DNA from: Pseudomonadota bacterium
Lineage (GTDB): Bacteria; Chloroflexota; UBA6077; JAJPHF01
Length of the DNA stretch: 39,714 nt
Assembly (NCBI GenBank): GCA_021325365.1
Contig: JAJPHF010000008.1
Location: 1-39,714 of the forward strand
Reading direction: 5' to 3'
The notes under the pieces were generated by a model. It was not told where the DNA came from. It worked only from the letters and a program-made list of their open reading frames with translations, and made no database searches. This document shows positions 24,343 to 30,919 of this stretch, piece by piece. The translations under genes and the position numbers were made by a program. Every line of letters begins with the position of its first letter. Position 1 is the first letter of the stretch.

Positions 24343-24463
24343 CACGCCCACCTTGGTCTCCATCGCCTGTAGCCCGTCGTCTGCCCGTCCGCCATTACGC
24401 CCCGGCAGTGCGCGCGATGGAGTTAGGAGCCGGCACCGGAAACTCGTTCGCGCGGCTGGGCCG

Positions 24464-24493
24464 AGTATGGTGCGCTAGTTCGTGCTCTGTCAA
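24464..24493 (-). promoter_or_regulatory. sigma-A promoter for the NMT1-type binding protein
   Basis: On the minus strand TTGACA (complement of 24488-24493), 18 bp, CATACT (complement of 24464-24469), giving a leader of about 115 bases. Confidence 0.6.
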
Positions 24494-24525
24494 GCGGGTT
24501 GCGCCAACGCCAGATGCTCTCGGTC

Positions 24526-24555
24526 TTGCAACACGGGCGCGGCACGGCCTACACT
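24526..24555 (+). promoter_or_regulatory. sigma-A promoter for the DUF433 gene
   Basis: TTGCAA (24526-24531), 18 bp, TACACT (24550-24555), about 100 bases before the GTG start; the -10 is identical to that at 21836. Confidence 0.5.
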
Positions 24556-24655
24556 CGCTGTAGAGCGTCCCATTTCACCACCGGACGCATGGCAGCAGCG
24601 AGCGCGATGGATAGGCTCGCCGAACCGCACGACAGTCACGCACCCGGAGGGAACC

Positions 24656-24913
24656 GTGGCGTCGACGGACGCCGAGCTAATCAGCCGCTACGTGGAACTC
24701 GACCCCGACCGCCCGGGGCCGGCTGAGGCGCGGATTATCGGTACCGGCGTCCCCGTCTGGGCGCTCATCGGCCACTACCAGGCGACCGGCCGCGACCCCG
24801 CCTACGTCGCGGCTAGCTATGATCTGCCACTCGCCGCAGTCGAAGCCGCGCTGGCATACTACCGTCAGCACCAAGCCGTGATCGAAGCGCGGCTCGCCGC
24901 AAACGCTGCCTAG
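24656..24913 (+). CDS. DUF433 small protein (antitoxin-like), orphan
   Basis: 85 residues. The GTG at 24656 has GGAGG at 24646-24650; the frame is open to 24482 but the extension covers the promoter. The core RIIGTGVPVWALIGHYQATG (28-47) and the following YVAASYDLPLAAVEAALAYY match the DUF433 pattern (R-I-x-G-T-x-V-P-V). This family is a small helix-turn-helix-like domain often encoded as the antitoxin beside a PIN-like DUF5615 toxin. Here the next gene is on the other strand and no toxin frame is seen on either side. It may therefore be a solitary regulator or a remnant. It is far shorter than all neighbours. Confidence 0.8.
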   Translation: MASTDAELISRYVELDPDRPGPAEARIIGTGVPVWALIGHYQATGRDPAYVAASYDLPLAAVEAALAYYRQHQAVIEARLAANAA

Positions 24914-24963
24914 CCTCGGTGGCCGCCTTCTATACATGAAATGGAGTGCCAACGAGAGTGGCC

Positions 24964-25040
24964 CCGGATCCGCGGCGCAGCAAGCGGTACGCTAGAGCGC
25001 TCGCAGGAGAGAGTCCCTGCTCGCTGCGCCGCGGATCCGG
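24964..25040. terminator. 18-bp perfect inverted repeat between convergent genes
   Basis: CCGGATCCGCGGCGCAGC (24964-24981) pairs exactly with 25023-25040. The 41-base interior can form a smaller stem, GCAGG with CCTGC. It lies 50 bases after the DUF433 stop and 15 bases after the propeller stop (minus strand), so it could stop both transcripts. No T tract is present. The perfect arms also suit a small mobile or protein-binding element. Confidence 0.55.
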
Positions 25041-25054
25041 CGAAAGACCGCGCC

Positions 25055-26155
25055 TCAGGCGCTCGCCGCCGTGAGCTGGCGGTAGTGGCCGACCTTGGAG
25101 ACGGGCGCCAGGCCGCTCGCGATACGCGCCCAGCGCTCGCCCGCGTCGTCGCTGGCGAACACGTCGCCGTCGGTGGTGCCCAGGAACAGGCTGAAGCCGC
25201 CCGGCCACGACGCCAGCGTTAGCGCCTCGAAGTTCGCGCGCATGTACTCGGGCAGGCCGTTCCGCAGCTCTTCCCAGGTGCGGCCGCCGTCGCGGCTGCG
25301 GAGAATGCCCGGGCGCGCCTCGTGGCTCGTCCGCCAGACGCCCGGCGACTGGCTCGCGCCGCTCATGTACACGATGTCGGGATCGTCCGGCGCGAACGCC
25401 AGCCCATCCGGGTAGCCCACCCGCGAATCGCGGAACGTTAGATGCTCCCACGTCTCGCCGGCGTCGTCGCTCCGGTAGAGGCCCATGCCGGTCGCCAGGA
25501 ACAGCCGGTCGGGGCTGGCGGGATGGATCGCCAGCCGGTGAATGTCCTTGTACGAGTGGTCCCCGGGGCGATAGTAGCTATCCAGCTCGCGCCAGGTCTG
25601 GCCCTCGTCGGTACTCTTCAGCAGGGCGCCCTGCTCCACGCCGGCGTAGACCACGCGGCTGTCGCGCGGGTCGAAATTGACGTTCTTCACGTGGCCCGTG
25701 TGCGGCGGCGCGGGGAACGTCCAGGTCTCCTTGCCCGGCACCTCGGGCAGCGCCGGCCGCTCCGTCCACGAGTCGCCATAGTCGGCGCTGCGGAACAGGT
25801 GCGACGGCTCGGTGCCCGCCCACAGCACCACGTCGCCGTCTCGCTCGGCGGCGGCGATCGTGTAGACGTGGTCGCAGGTGAGCCCCTGCGTCTTCAGCTC
25901 CCAGGTCTGGCCACCGTCGTCGCTGCGGTAGAGCCCGTGGCCGTGGATGCCTGCGAACAGCCCGCCGCGCCGCGGCTCCCAGAGCAGCGCGCTCACGTGC
26001 AGGCCCTCGAGCGCGCGCCGCGCCACGCGCCACGCGGCGCCCAGGCCGTCGCGCGCCAGGAAAGTGATGCCGTCCAGCGTCGCCACGGCTAGCTCGCGGG
26101 TCGGCGTGTCGCCGGCGTACACGGTCCGCCCATTCGGAGACAGGCAAACGATCAC
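25055..26155 (-). CDS. Asp-box (BNR) beta-propeller protein, no signal peptide
   Basis: 366 residues; the start is GTG at 26155, with AAGGAG about six bases upstream. Six Asp-boxes lie at about 78-85, 123-130, 181-188, 229-236, 287-294 and 335-342 (for example SDDGGQTW, STDEGQTW). The N-terminus VIVCLSPNGRTVYAGDT is itself a blade strand, so export is unlikely. It shares its plan with the protein at 21955 but is only moderately similar. It is the last gene of the leftward operon with a LigB-type dioxygenase, a diiron protein and a binding-fold protein, which suggests a role with that pathway. Possibilities include a lactone or ring-fission-product enzyme or a scaffold; none is proven. Confidence 0.85.
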   Translation of the reverse strand: MIVCLSPNGRTVYAGDTPTRELAVATLDGITFLARDGLGAAWRVARRALEGLHVSALLWEPRRGGLFAGIHGHGLYRSDDGGQTWELKTQGLTCDHVYTIAAAERDGDVVLWAGTEPSHLFRSADYGDSWTERPALPEVPGKETWTFPAPPHTGHVKNVNFDPRDSRVVYAGVEQGALLKSTDEGQTWRELDSYYRPGDHSYKDIHRLAIHPASPDRLFLATGMGLYRSDDAGETWEHLTFRDSRVGYPDGLAFAPDDPDIVYMSGASQSPGVWRTSHEARPGILRSRDGGRTWEELRNGLPEYMRANFEALTLASWPGGFSLFLGTTDGDVFASDDAGERWARIASGLAPVSKVGHYRQLTAASA

Positions 26156-26171
26156 GGGGCGCTCCTTTCAA

Positions 26172-26238
26172 TTAGCGATCAGCGATCAGCCGTCAGCTAT
26201 CAGCTACCGTCTGCTGATGGCTGACGGCTGATCGCTAA
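26172..26238. repeat. imperfect palindrome overlapping the 3' end of the LigB gene
   Basis: Arms 26172-26197 and 26220-26238: the right arm GCTGACGGCTGATCGCTAA pairs with the left arm except for an extra 7-base GATCAGC duplication. This is the well-known ATCAGC/GCTGAT type of extragenic repeat (translating as SAIS/SDQP). The right arm encodes the last residues of the LigB homologue, and the left arm sits just before the propeller gene's ribosome site (26162-26167). Confidence 0.75.
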
Positions 26239-27277
26239 ACAGGGCCAGCACCTTGTTGGAGTTGAAGAGATAGCTCTGCACGAACGACGTCATCTCGGCC
26301 CGGCGCCCCGCCATCGCCCCGGCGAGGCACACCCAGTTCAGCATCTCGTGCTGGCCGGAGGCTTGCATGTCGCGCGGGTCGAGATCGCGCCAGCGATGAC
26401 ACTCGCCCGCCTCCAGCTCGGCGTAGCGGCGCCGGTCGGCCTCGACGTCGGGGTAGAGGTAGTGGTGCTTGGCCGTCAGCGTGCCGTGCGACCAGCTCGA
26501 CGAGCCGATCACCGCCGCCCGCCACGGGCTGTCGGCGATGATCTCGGCCACCCGCTTGCCCAGATCGTAGCAGCGCCAGGGCGGCGGCGCCGGCGGGGGG
26601 CGCACGGGCGCGTCCGCGGCCCCCGGCCGGTCCGCGGGCGGCACGCGCAGGCTGCTGCCGTAGCAGTTCACATGGAACGGGACCACCGGGTAGTCGAAGC
26701 CGCGACGGTCGTAGTCCAGGTAGAGGACCGTGCGGGTGTGCGCGTGCCCGAGCGTGGCGCTGTGGTGCATGCGGTAGGCGGTCGCCACGTCGAAGCCGCT
26801 CTCGATCAGCCCGTGCGCCAGGTGGTTCGCCGCCGCCTGGTGGCCGCGCAGCCGCACGACCGTGTCCGTCGGCGCGTCCCAGACGTTCGCGCTGGCGCCG
26901 AGCCCGCGGCTCGCCTGGAACGGCGCGATCGTCACCTCGTCGAGGGCGTAGACGCAGAAGGCGGGCAGCACGTCTACCTGGAAGTTCTCGTACTGGTCGT
27001 CGCCCCAGATCAGCACGAAGTCCGGCTGGAAGGCATCGAGCGCCGCGCGGGCGGCGCGGAAGCCGGCGAGCAGCTCCGCGCGGTGGCGCCGTGCCGCCGT
27101 CAGCCCCTCGTCCGCGCCCCACTCGGCTTGCATCGGCGCCGGCCAGTTGCGCGGGTCGCGCAGCGCCGCGGGCGTGCGCTCGCTGCGCAGGGTGCGGCGC
27201 AGCACGTTCGCCATCGCCTCGTCGGTGAACTGCAAGTGCGGCGCGTGGGTACAGCCGATGCCCAGGACGGCGCCCAT
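26204..27277 (-). CDS. LigB-family class III extradiol ring-cleavage dioxygenase homologue
   Basis: 357 residues; ATG 27277 follows GAGGTGAG. The family's first metal-ligand region is GCTHAPH (His11, His14). The next block is IWGDDQYENF (90-99), then SSSWSH (259-264) and GQHEMLNW (308-315), where Glu311 fits the LigB glutamate ligand. Class III enzymes use one Fe(II) held by two His and one Glu to open catechol-type rings. Here the block usually read as D-H has Asp-Asp-Gln-Tyr, so one canonical His is not at its expected place. The last 11 residues (FSDQPSAISRR) come from an intergenic repeat. Second paralogue at 30920. It is the third gene of the operon, 23 bases after the diiron gene. Confidence 0.85.
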   Translation of the reverse strand: MGAVLGIGCTHAPHLQFTDEAMANVLRRTLRSERTPAALRDPRNWPAPMQAEWGADEGLTAARRHRAELLAGFRAARAALDAFQPDFVLIWGDDQYENFQVDVLPAFCVYALDEVTIAPFQASRGLGASANVWDAPTDTVVRLRGHQAAANHLAHGLIESGFDVATAYRMHHSATLGHAHTRTVLYLDYDRRGFDYPVVPFHVNCYGSSLRVPPADRPGAADAPVRPPPAPPPWRCYDLGKRVAEIIADSPWRAAVIGSSSWSHGTLTAKHHYLYPDVEADRRRYAELEAGECHRWRDLDPRDMQASGQHEMLNWVCLAGAMAGRRAEMTSFVQSYLFNSNKVLALFSDQPSAISRR

Positions 27278-27300
27278 CTTCTCACCTCGCCGCAGGAAAC

Positions 27301-28101
27301 CTACACCCCGGCGGGCTCTGCCGCCATGACCGCCTGCTGGTAGGCGTCGTAGCTGAGCCACTGCTTCGCCTGTGAGCGCTTGTGGTGCAGCCAGATCTCG
27401 CGCTGCACCTCGGGCGTCGTGGCGCGGCTGATGATGATCTCGCGGCCGATCTGGCTGTGGTCCTCGTCGGCCTCCTCGTGCGCCTGGAACCACACGGTCG
27501 CCTCGCGCGGCACGCCGTACTTCTCGACCAGCGCCCAGCCCCACATCGGGAACACGATCGAGCTGACGCGCTCGCCCATCCGCATGTTCGCCGGCAGGCC
27601 ACCGATCCGCTGGCTCAGCGAGCGGTAGCGCTCCGCCTCCAGGATCACCTGGGTGAGTGGCGTCGGCTCCGAGGTCTCAATCTCCTGGCGCGTGAGGCCC
27701 AGCCCCTCGCCGAAGCGCAGCCACAGCTCCGGGTGGCTGTCGCCCACGCCAGCCACCCCCGCCTCGGACGCCACGACGCGTGCCTGCTTCTTCATCTCGT
27801 CCAGCGTGGCGGCGGTGGCGAGGATCATCGCGTCGTTGCGGATCGTCTGGACCTTGTCGTGGAAGCCTTCCTTCGCCCACGCCTGGAGCTGCCGGCGGGT
27901 GTACTCACCGCGCATCAGCCGCAGGATGAACGGGTGCAGGACCTTGGCCGAGTGCTCCAAGACGGCGTCGGCGATGGCGTCGGCGAACTGCTCGGGCGCC
28001 AGGAAGCGCTCGGGCGGCGGCGGGAACTCGGGCATGGCCCGCAACGGCGCCGTGTCGTAGATGCGCTGTACGCGCTCGCGCAGCGCGGCCATCGTTGCCA
28101 T
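27301..28101 (-). CDS. haem-oxygenase-like diiron (PqqC/TenA-like) protein
   Basis: 266 residues; ATG 28101 follows GGAGGTG. The helical fold is indicated by LHPFILRLMRGEYTRRQLQAW (55-75), the PqqC/TenA signature. Candidate metal ligands are Glu49 or His56, Glu113, His123 (in DSHPELWLRF) and the helix H208-x3-D212-x2-H215. This matches the ligand spacing of haem-oxygenase-like diiron oxidases (such as UndA, BesC or SznF) rather than cofactor-free PqqC. Such enzymes activate O2 for oxidative decarboxylation, C-C cleavage or N-oxygenation. Being co-transcribed with an extradiol dioxygenase it probably acts in the same oxidative pathway; the reaction is unknown. No pqq genes are near. Confidence 0.8.
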   Translation of the reverse strand: MATMAALRERVQRIYDTAPLRAMPEFPPPPERFLAPEQFADAIADAVLEHSAKVLHPFILRLMRGEYTRRQLQAWAKEGFHDKVQTIRNDAMILATAATLDEMKKQARVVASEAGVAGVGDSHPELWLRFGEGLGLTRQEIETSEPTPLTQVILEAERYRSLSQRIGGLPANMRMGERVSSIVFPMWGWALVEKYGVPREATVWFQAHEEADEDHSQIGREIIISRATTPEVQREIWLHHKRSQAKQWLSYDAYQQAVMAAEPAGV

Positions 28102-28176
28102 CGGTCACACCTCCCTCGCCACCGCGCCGGCCGGCCCCGCCGAAATCGCGGCCAGTGTAGCACACTCGCTTGTCGG

Positions 28177-29103
28177 TTAGTCGCCCAATGCCGCGAGCAG
28201 CGCCGCGATGAAGCCCTCGGCCTCCAGCTCGCGCAGCCAGTGCAGGTCCCAGACGCTCAGCGGGTTCATCTGCCCGGCGCCGCCGTACTGCGCCGTCGCG
28301 ATCTCGTACATGTTCGCCACCGCCTCGGGCGTCGGGTACGGCGGCACCTGGAGATCGTCCACGATCGCGTCGAACTGCCGCTCCAGCTCGGCCGCGTCGG
28401 TCAGCCGCATACGCCGCATCGGCTCGCCGCGCGCGATCGCCAGCGCGTCCGCGCGCCGCAGCCGCAGCAAGGCGAGCGCGTGGACGACGCTCTGCACGTA
28501 GCGCCGCATCACGTCGGGGTGGGCCGCGGCGTAGCGCGTCAGACAGGCCTGGCTATAGTGCCCCACGACCTCGACATCGGGCGCGTCCAGCACCTTCAGG
28601 CCCGCCGTCAGCGCGGGCGGCAGGTAGAGCCGCGAGATGAACGCGGCGGCGCACGTCCCGTCGGCCACCGTTCGCCACTGGCCCCAGCGGCCCACGTCCT
28701 CGTCGCGCACGATCGTCGTGGCGACCTGTCCCTCCAGGCCCATCTTCCGCAGGCGCAGCATGATGGCGTGGGGCCGGCCGTGCGAGCGAATGGCGATGGT
28801 CGTGCCGCGCAGCGCCGCCACGTCCTGCACGTCGGGCCGCACCACCAGCTCCAGGCCGTTGCGCAGCACCGGCGCGCAGAACATGCTCACCTGCCGGGCG
28901 CGGGTCGGGTCGCCGTAGAGGTACTCCAGGTGCTCGATGATGACGTCGCACGCCTCGTCGAAGAGCGCGGCCTCGTACTCGCGGGTGCCCTTGATCTGCA
29001 GCACCTCGACGTCGAGCGCGTAGTGCGCCCGCGCCATGGCCTGGATGCAGAAGATCACCGGCGTGCGGTCGTCGTCGCGGTAGGCCAGGCGAACGCGGTC
29101 CAC
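28177..29103 (-). CDS. periplasmic-binding-protein-fold protein without signal peptide
   Basis: 308 residues from a GTG at 29103 with GAGGAAG upstream. The N-terminus MDRVRLAYRDDDRTPVIFC goes straight into the first strand of the fold with no hydrophobic export segment or lipobox, so the protein should be cytoplasmic. Features of the NMT1/THI5-like fold include LRGTTIAIRSHGRPHAIMLRL (98-118). 4,5-dihydroxyphthalate decarboxylase (Pht5) is an enzyme built on this same fold, and the operon also holds a ring-cleavage dioxygenase. A decarboxylase or other enzyme role is therefore as likely as ligand sensing. It is the first gene of the operon, driven by the promoter at 29184-29212. Confidence 0.7.
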   Translation of the reverse strand: MDRVRLAYRDDDRTPVIFCIQAMARAHYALDVEVLQIKGTREYEAALFDEACDVIIEHLEYLYGDPTRARQVSMFCAPVLRNGLELVVRPDVQDVAALRGTTIAIRSHGRPHAIMLRLRKMGLEGQVATTIVRDEDVGRWGQWRTVADGTCAAAFISRLYLPPALTAGLKVLDAPDVEVVGHYSQACLTRYAAAHPDVMRRYVQSVVHALALLRLRRADALAIARGEPMRRMRLTDAAELERQFDAIVDDLQVPPYPTPEAVANMYEIATAQYGGAGQMNPLSVWDLHWLRELEAEGFIAALLAALGD

Positions 29104-29183
29104 GGCGCTTCCTCAGCGTTTGGCGAGCGCGGCCCGGGGGCCGCGCGACGAGCCCTGCCCGCTCAGCACAATGATCGGGCGGT

Positions 29184-29212
29184 ACTATGCCCCCGCGCGG
29201 TGGGCCTGTCAA
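29184..29212 (-). promoter_or_regulatory. sigma-A promoter for the diiron/LigB/propeller operon
   Basis: On the minus strand TTGACA (complement of 29207-29212), 17 bp, CATAGT (complement of 29184-29189), about 75 bases before the GTG start. A GCGCGGCC-CGGG-GGCCGCGC hairpin (29127-29146) lies in the leader just before the gene. Confidence 0.65.
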
Positions 29213-29216
29213 GCGG

Positions 29217-29245
29217 CTGGCAGTCGCGGCGCTGAGGACTACATT
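29217..29245 (+). promoter_or_regulatory. possible promoter for the NMT1-type binding protein
   Basis: CTGGCA (29217-29222), 17 bp, TACATT (29240-29245), 94 bases before the ATG at 29339; back to back with the leftward operon promoter, their -35 boxes only five bases apart. Confidence 0.45.
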
Positions 29246-29338
29246 ATCATTGGCATCATTGGCGGGCCGCGGTACTCAGCCCGCTACGCTCGGCAGGCGC
29301 CTCACGGCGCAAATAGTGCCCACGGTCAGAGGGGTGCG

Positions 29339-30418
29339 ATGAATTGGCGAGGCGCGCATCGCGGGCAGGCGCTGCTGGCAGGATGGCTCGGATTGGTACT
29401 CACCGTGGCGTGCGCGCCGACCAGCGCGGGACGCGCCCCGGCAGCCGCGCCGGCCGGGGTAGCCTCCGGAGGGACCGCGGACGTAGCGGCCAGTGCCGCG
29501 CCCGCCAGCCTGACCCAGGTGCGGATGGGCGTGACCGGCCACTCGCCCACCTACTGGCACGCTTACATCGCCACCCGGAAGGGCTTCTTCGCCCAGGAGG
29601 GGCTCGACTTCGACACGATCGTCATCCCATCGTCGGTGACGCAGACCCAGGCGCTCATCGCCGGCGACGTGAACTTCAACTCCTACTCGGTGGACTCCGT
29701 GGCGAAGGCGGTCGTCGGCGGGGCGCCGCTCAAGCTGATCGGCTCGGCGCAGGAGGTGCCGAACTTCCTACTGATCGTGGACCACGACATCACCACCTGG
29801 AACGACCTGCGGGGCAAGACGCTGGGCGCTGGCTCGCCCGGTGGCTACTACGACATCGTGCTGCGCGCGATGCTCGCCGCGAACGGCTTGCAGCCGGGCG
29901 ACTACGAGCTACGCAGCATCGGCAACTCGTCGCTGCGCCTGCCGGCGATCCAGACTGGCCAGATCGCGGGCGCGATCATGGGCGACCCCGACGCGTTCGT
30001 GGCGCGGTCGGCTGGCTACCAGCCGCTCGGGTCGGTCCACGACTACGTTCACGACGTGCAGTACACCGGCTACGCGATCGCCGACGAGTGGGGCAAGGCG
30101 CACGAGGCGCTGGTGGTGGGGTTCCTGCGGGGCATCCTGCGTGCCATCGCCTGGATCAACGACCCGGCCAACAAGGACGAGGCGGAGCGCATCTACGGCG
30201 AGATCACTGGGCTCGGCGGCCCGTACCTCGACGACATCTACGACCAGATGGTGACCCAGAAGATGCTGTCCACGACGGCCCGCCCGAACATGAAGGGGCT
30301 GGAGAACATCACCAACCTGGCGTACCAGCAGGGCAGCCTGAACTTCGCCCCGCCGCTCGACACCTGGGTAGACATGAGCTACCTGGACAAGGCGATCGAC
30401 CAGCAGCGCAGGCACTGA
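29339..30418 (+). CDS. NMT1/THI5-type ABC substrate-binding lipoprotein
   Basis: 359 residues. ATG 29339 has AGAGGGG shortly upstream; the open frame to 29120 crosses the promoter region and is rejected. The signal peptide ends in lipobox TVAC (predicted lipidated Cys25). The N-lobe begins VRMGVTGHSPTYWHAYIATRKGFF, followed by LRGKTLGAGSPGGYYD, a typical ligand-contact loop of the family. It differs clearly from the two other NMT1-type proteins here. It is divergent from, and immediately next to, the operon coding for the cytoplasmic binding-fold protein and LigB homologue, so both may respond to the same substrate. No permease or ATPase is seen. Confidence 0.88.
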   Translation: MNWRGAHRGQALLAGWLGLVLTVACAPTSAGRAPAAAPAGVASGGTADVAASAAPASLTQVRMGVTGHSPTYWHAYIATRKGFFAQEGLDFDTIVIPSSVTQTQALIAGDVNFNSYSVDSVAKAVVGGAPLKLIGSAQEVPNFLLIVDHDITTWNDLRGKTLGAGSPGGYYDIVLRAMLAANGLQPGDYELRSIGNSSLRLPAIQTGQIAGAIMGDPDAFVARSAGYQPLGSVHDYVHDVQYTGYAIADEWGKAHEALVVGFLRGILRAIAWINDPANKDEAERIYGEITGLGGPYLDDIYDQMVTQKMLSTTARPNMKGLENITNLAYQQGSLNFAPPLDTWVDMSYLDKAIDQQRRH

Positions 30419-30439
30419 CAAGGCCAGGCAGAGCCGAAA

Positions 30440-30814
30440 TCAGCCCACCGTGGACGCCGGCTCGAGGCCGCGTACGCGAGCCAGCAGGACCTCCAGCGCC
30501 GAGCGGAGCCCGGGCAGGTGGGCGAGGACTTGCTGCCAGGTGGCCTCCTCCGCCTCGGTGGCCTCGGCGACGACCCAATCGTCCACCGCACGCAACAAGC
30601 GCAGGAGCGCCGGCAGCTGGTCGTCGGACAGTTTGCTGGCGAGCGCCAGGGCCTGCACAGCTAGGTCAGACGGGTAGCTCGTGATGGCGTAGCACGCGAG
30701 CTCGCGGAGCGGAGCCGAGGCCGGCCCGCCGGTTGGTGCCGCGGCGTTTTCGGGCGGGAGTACAGCCGGTTGCTCGGGGACGATCCCGTTGGCGGACTGT
30801 GCGCGGTGAATCAT
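30440..30814 (-). CDS. small protein of unknown function
   Basis: 124 residues; ATG 30814 has GGAGGT six bases upstream, which supports a real gene. The first 35 residues are Pro/Ala-rich and look disordered. The rest (PLRELACYAITSYPSDLAVQALALASKL and after) is Leu/Ala-rich and predicted helical, with an acidic patch EATEAEEATW. No signal peptide, membrane segment or known motif is visible. It lies 105 bases behind the LigB-like gene on the same strand and may be co-transcribed. I do not recognise the family. Confidence 0.65.
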   Translation of the reverse strand: MIHRAQSANGIVPEQPAVLPPENAAAPTGGPASAPLRELACYAITSYPSDLAVQALALASKLSDDQLPALLRLLRAVDDWVVAEATEAEEATWQQVLAHLPGLRSALEVLLARVRGLEPASTVG

Positions 30815-30919
30815 CAGCTACCTCCAGCGGTAGCGTAGTACGACCGGACGCGGGCGACCACGCTTTGCGCCCCGGCTGTAAGAGGGTTGTGCCGTCCGCA
30901 GGACGCGGGTAGCCGTGCG

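Noticed and set aside
24964..25070. Glycine-riboswitch or T-box-like bases (GGAGAGAGTCCC, GCCTCAGG) near the inverted repeat
   Set aside because: The conserved core elements and pairing do not fit either class, and the element lies between the 3' ends of two convergent genes rather than in a leader.
27382..29235. 617-codon plus-strand open frame across the diiron and binding-fold genes
   Set aside because: Composition is Arg/His/Gln/Leu low-complexity, it spans several intergenic regions and promoters, and the minus-strand genes are well supported.
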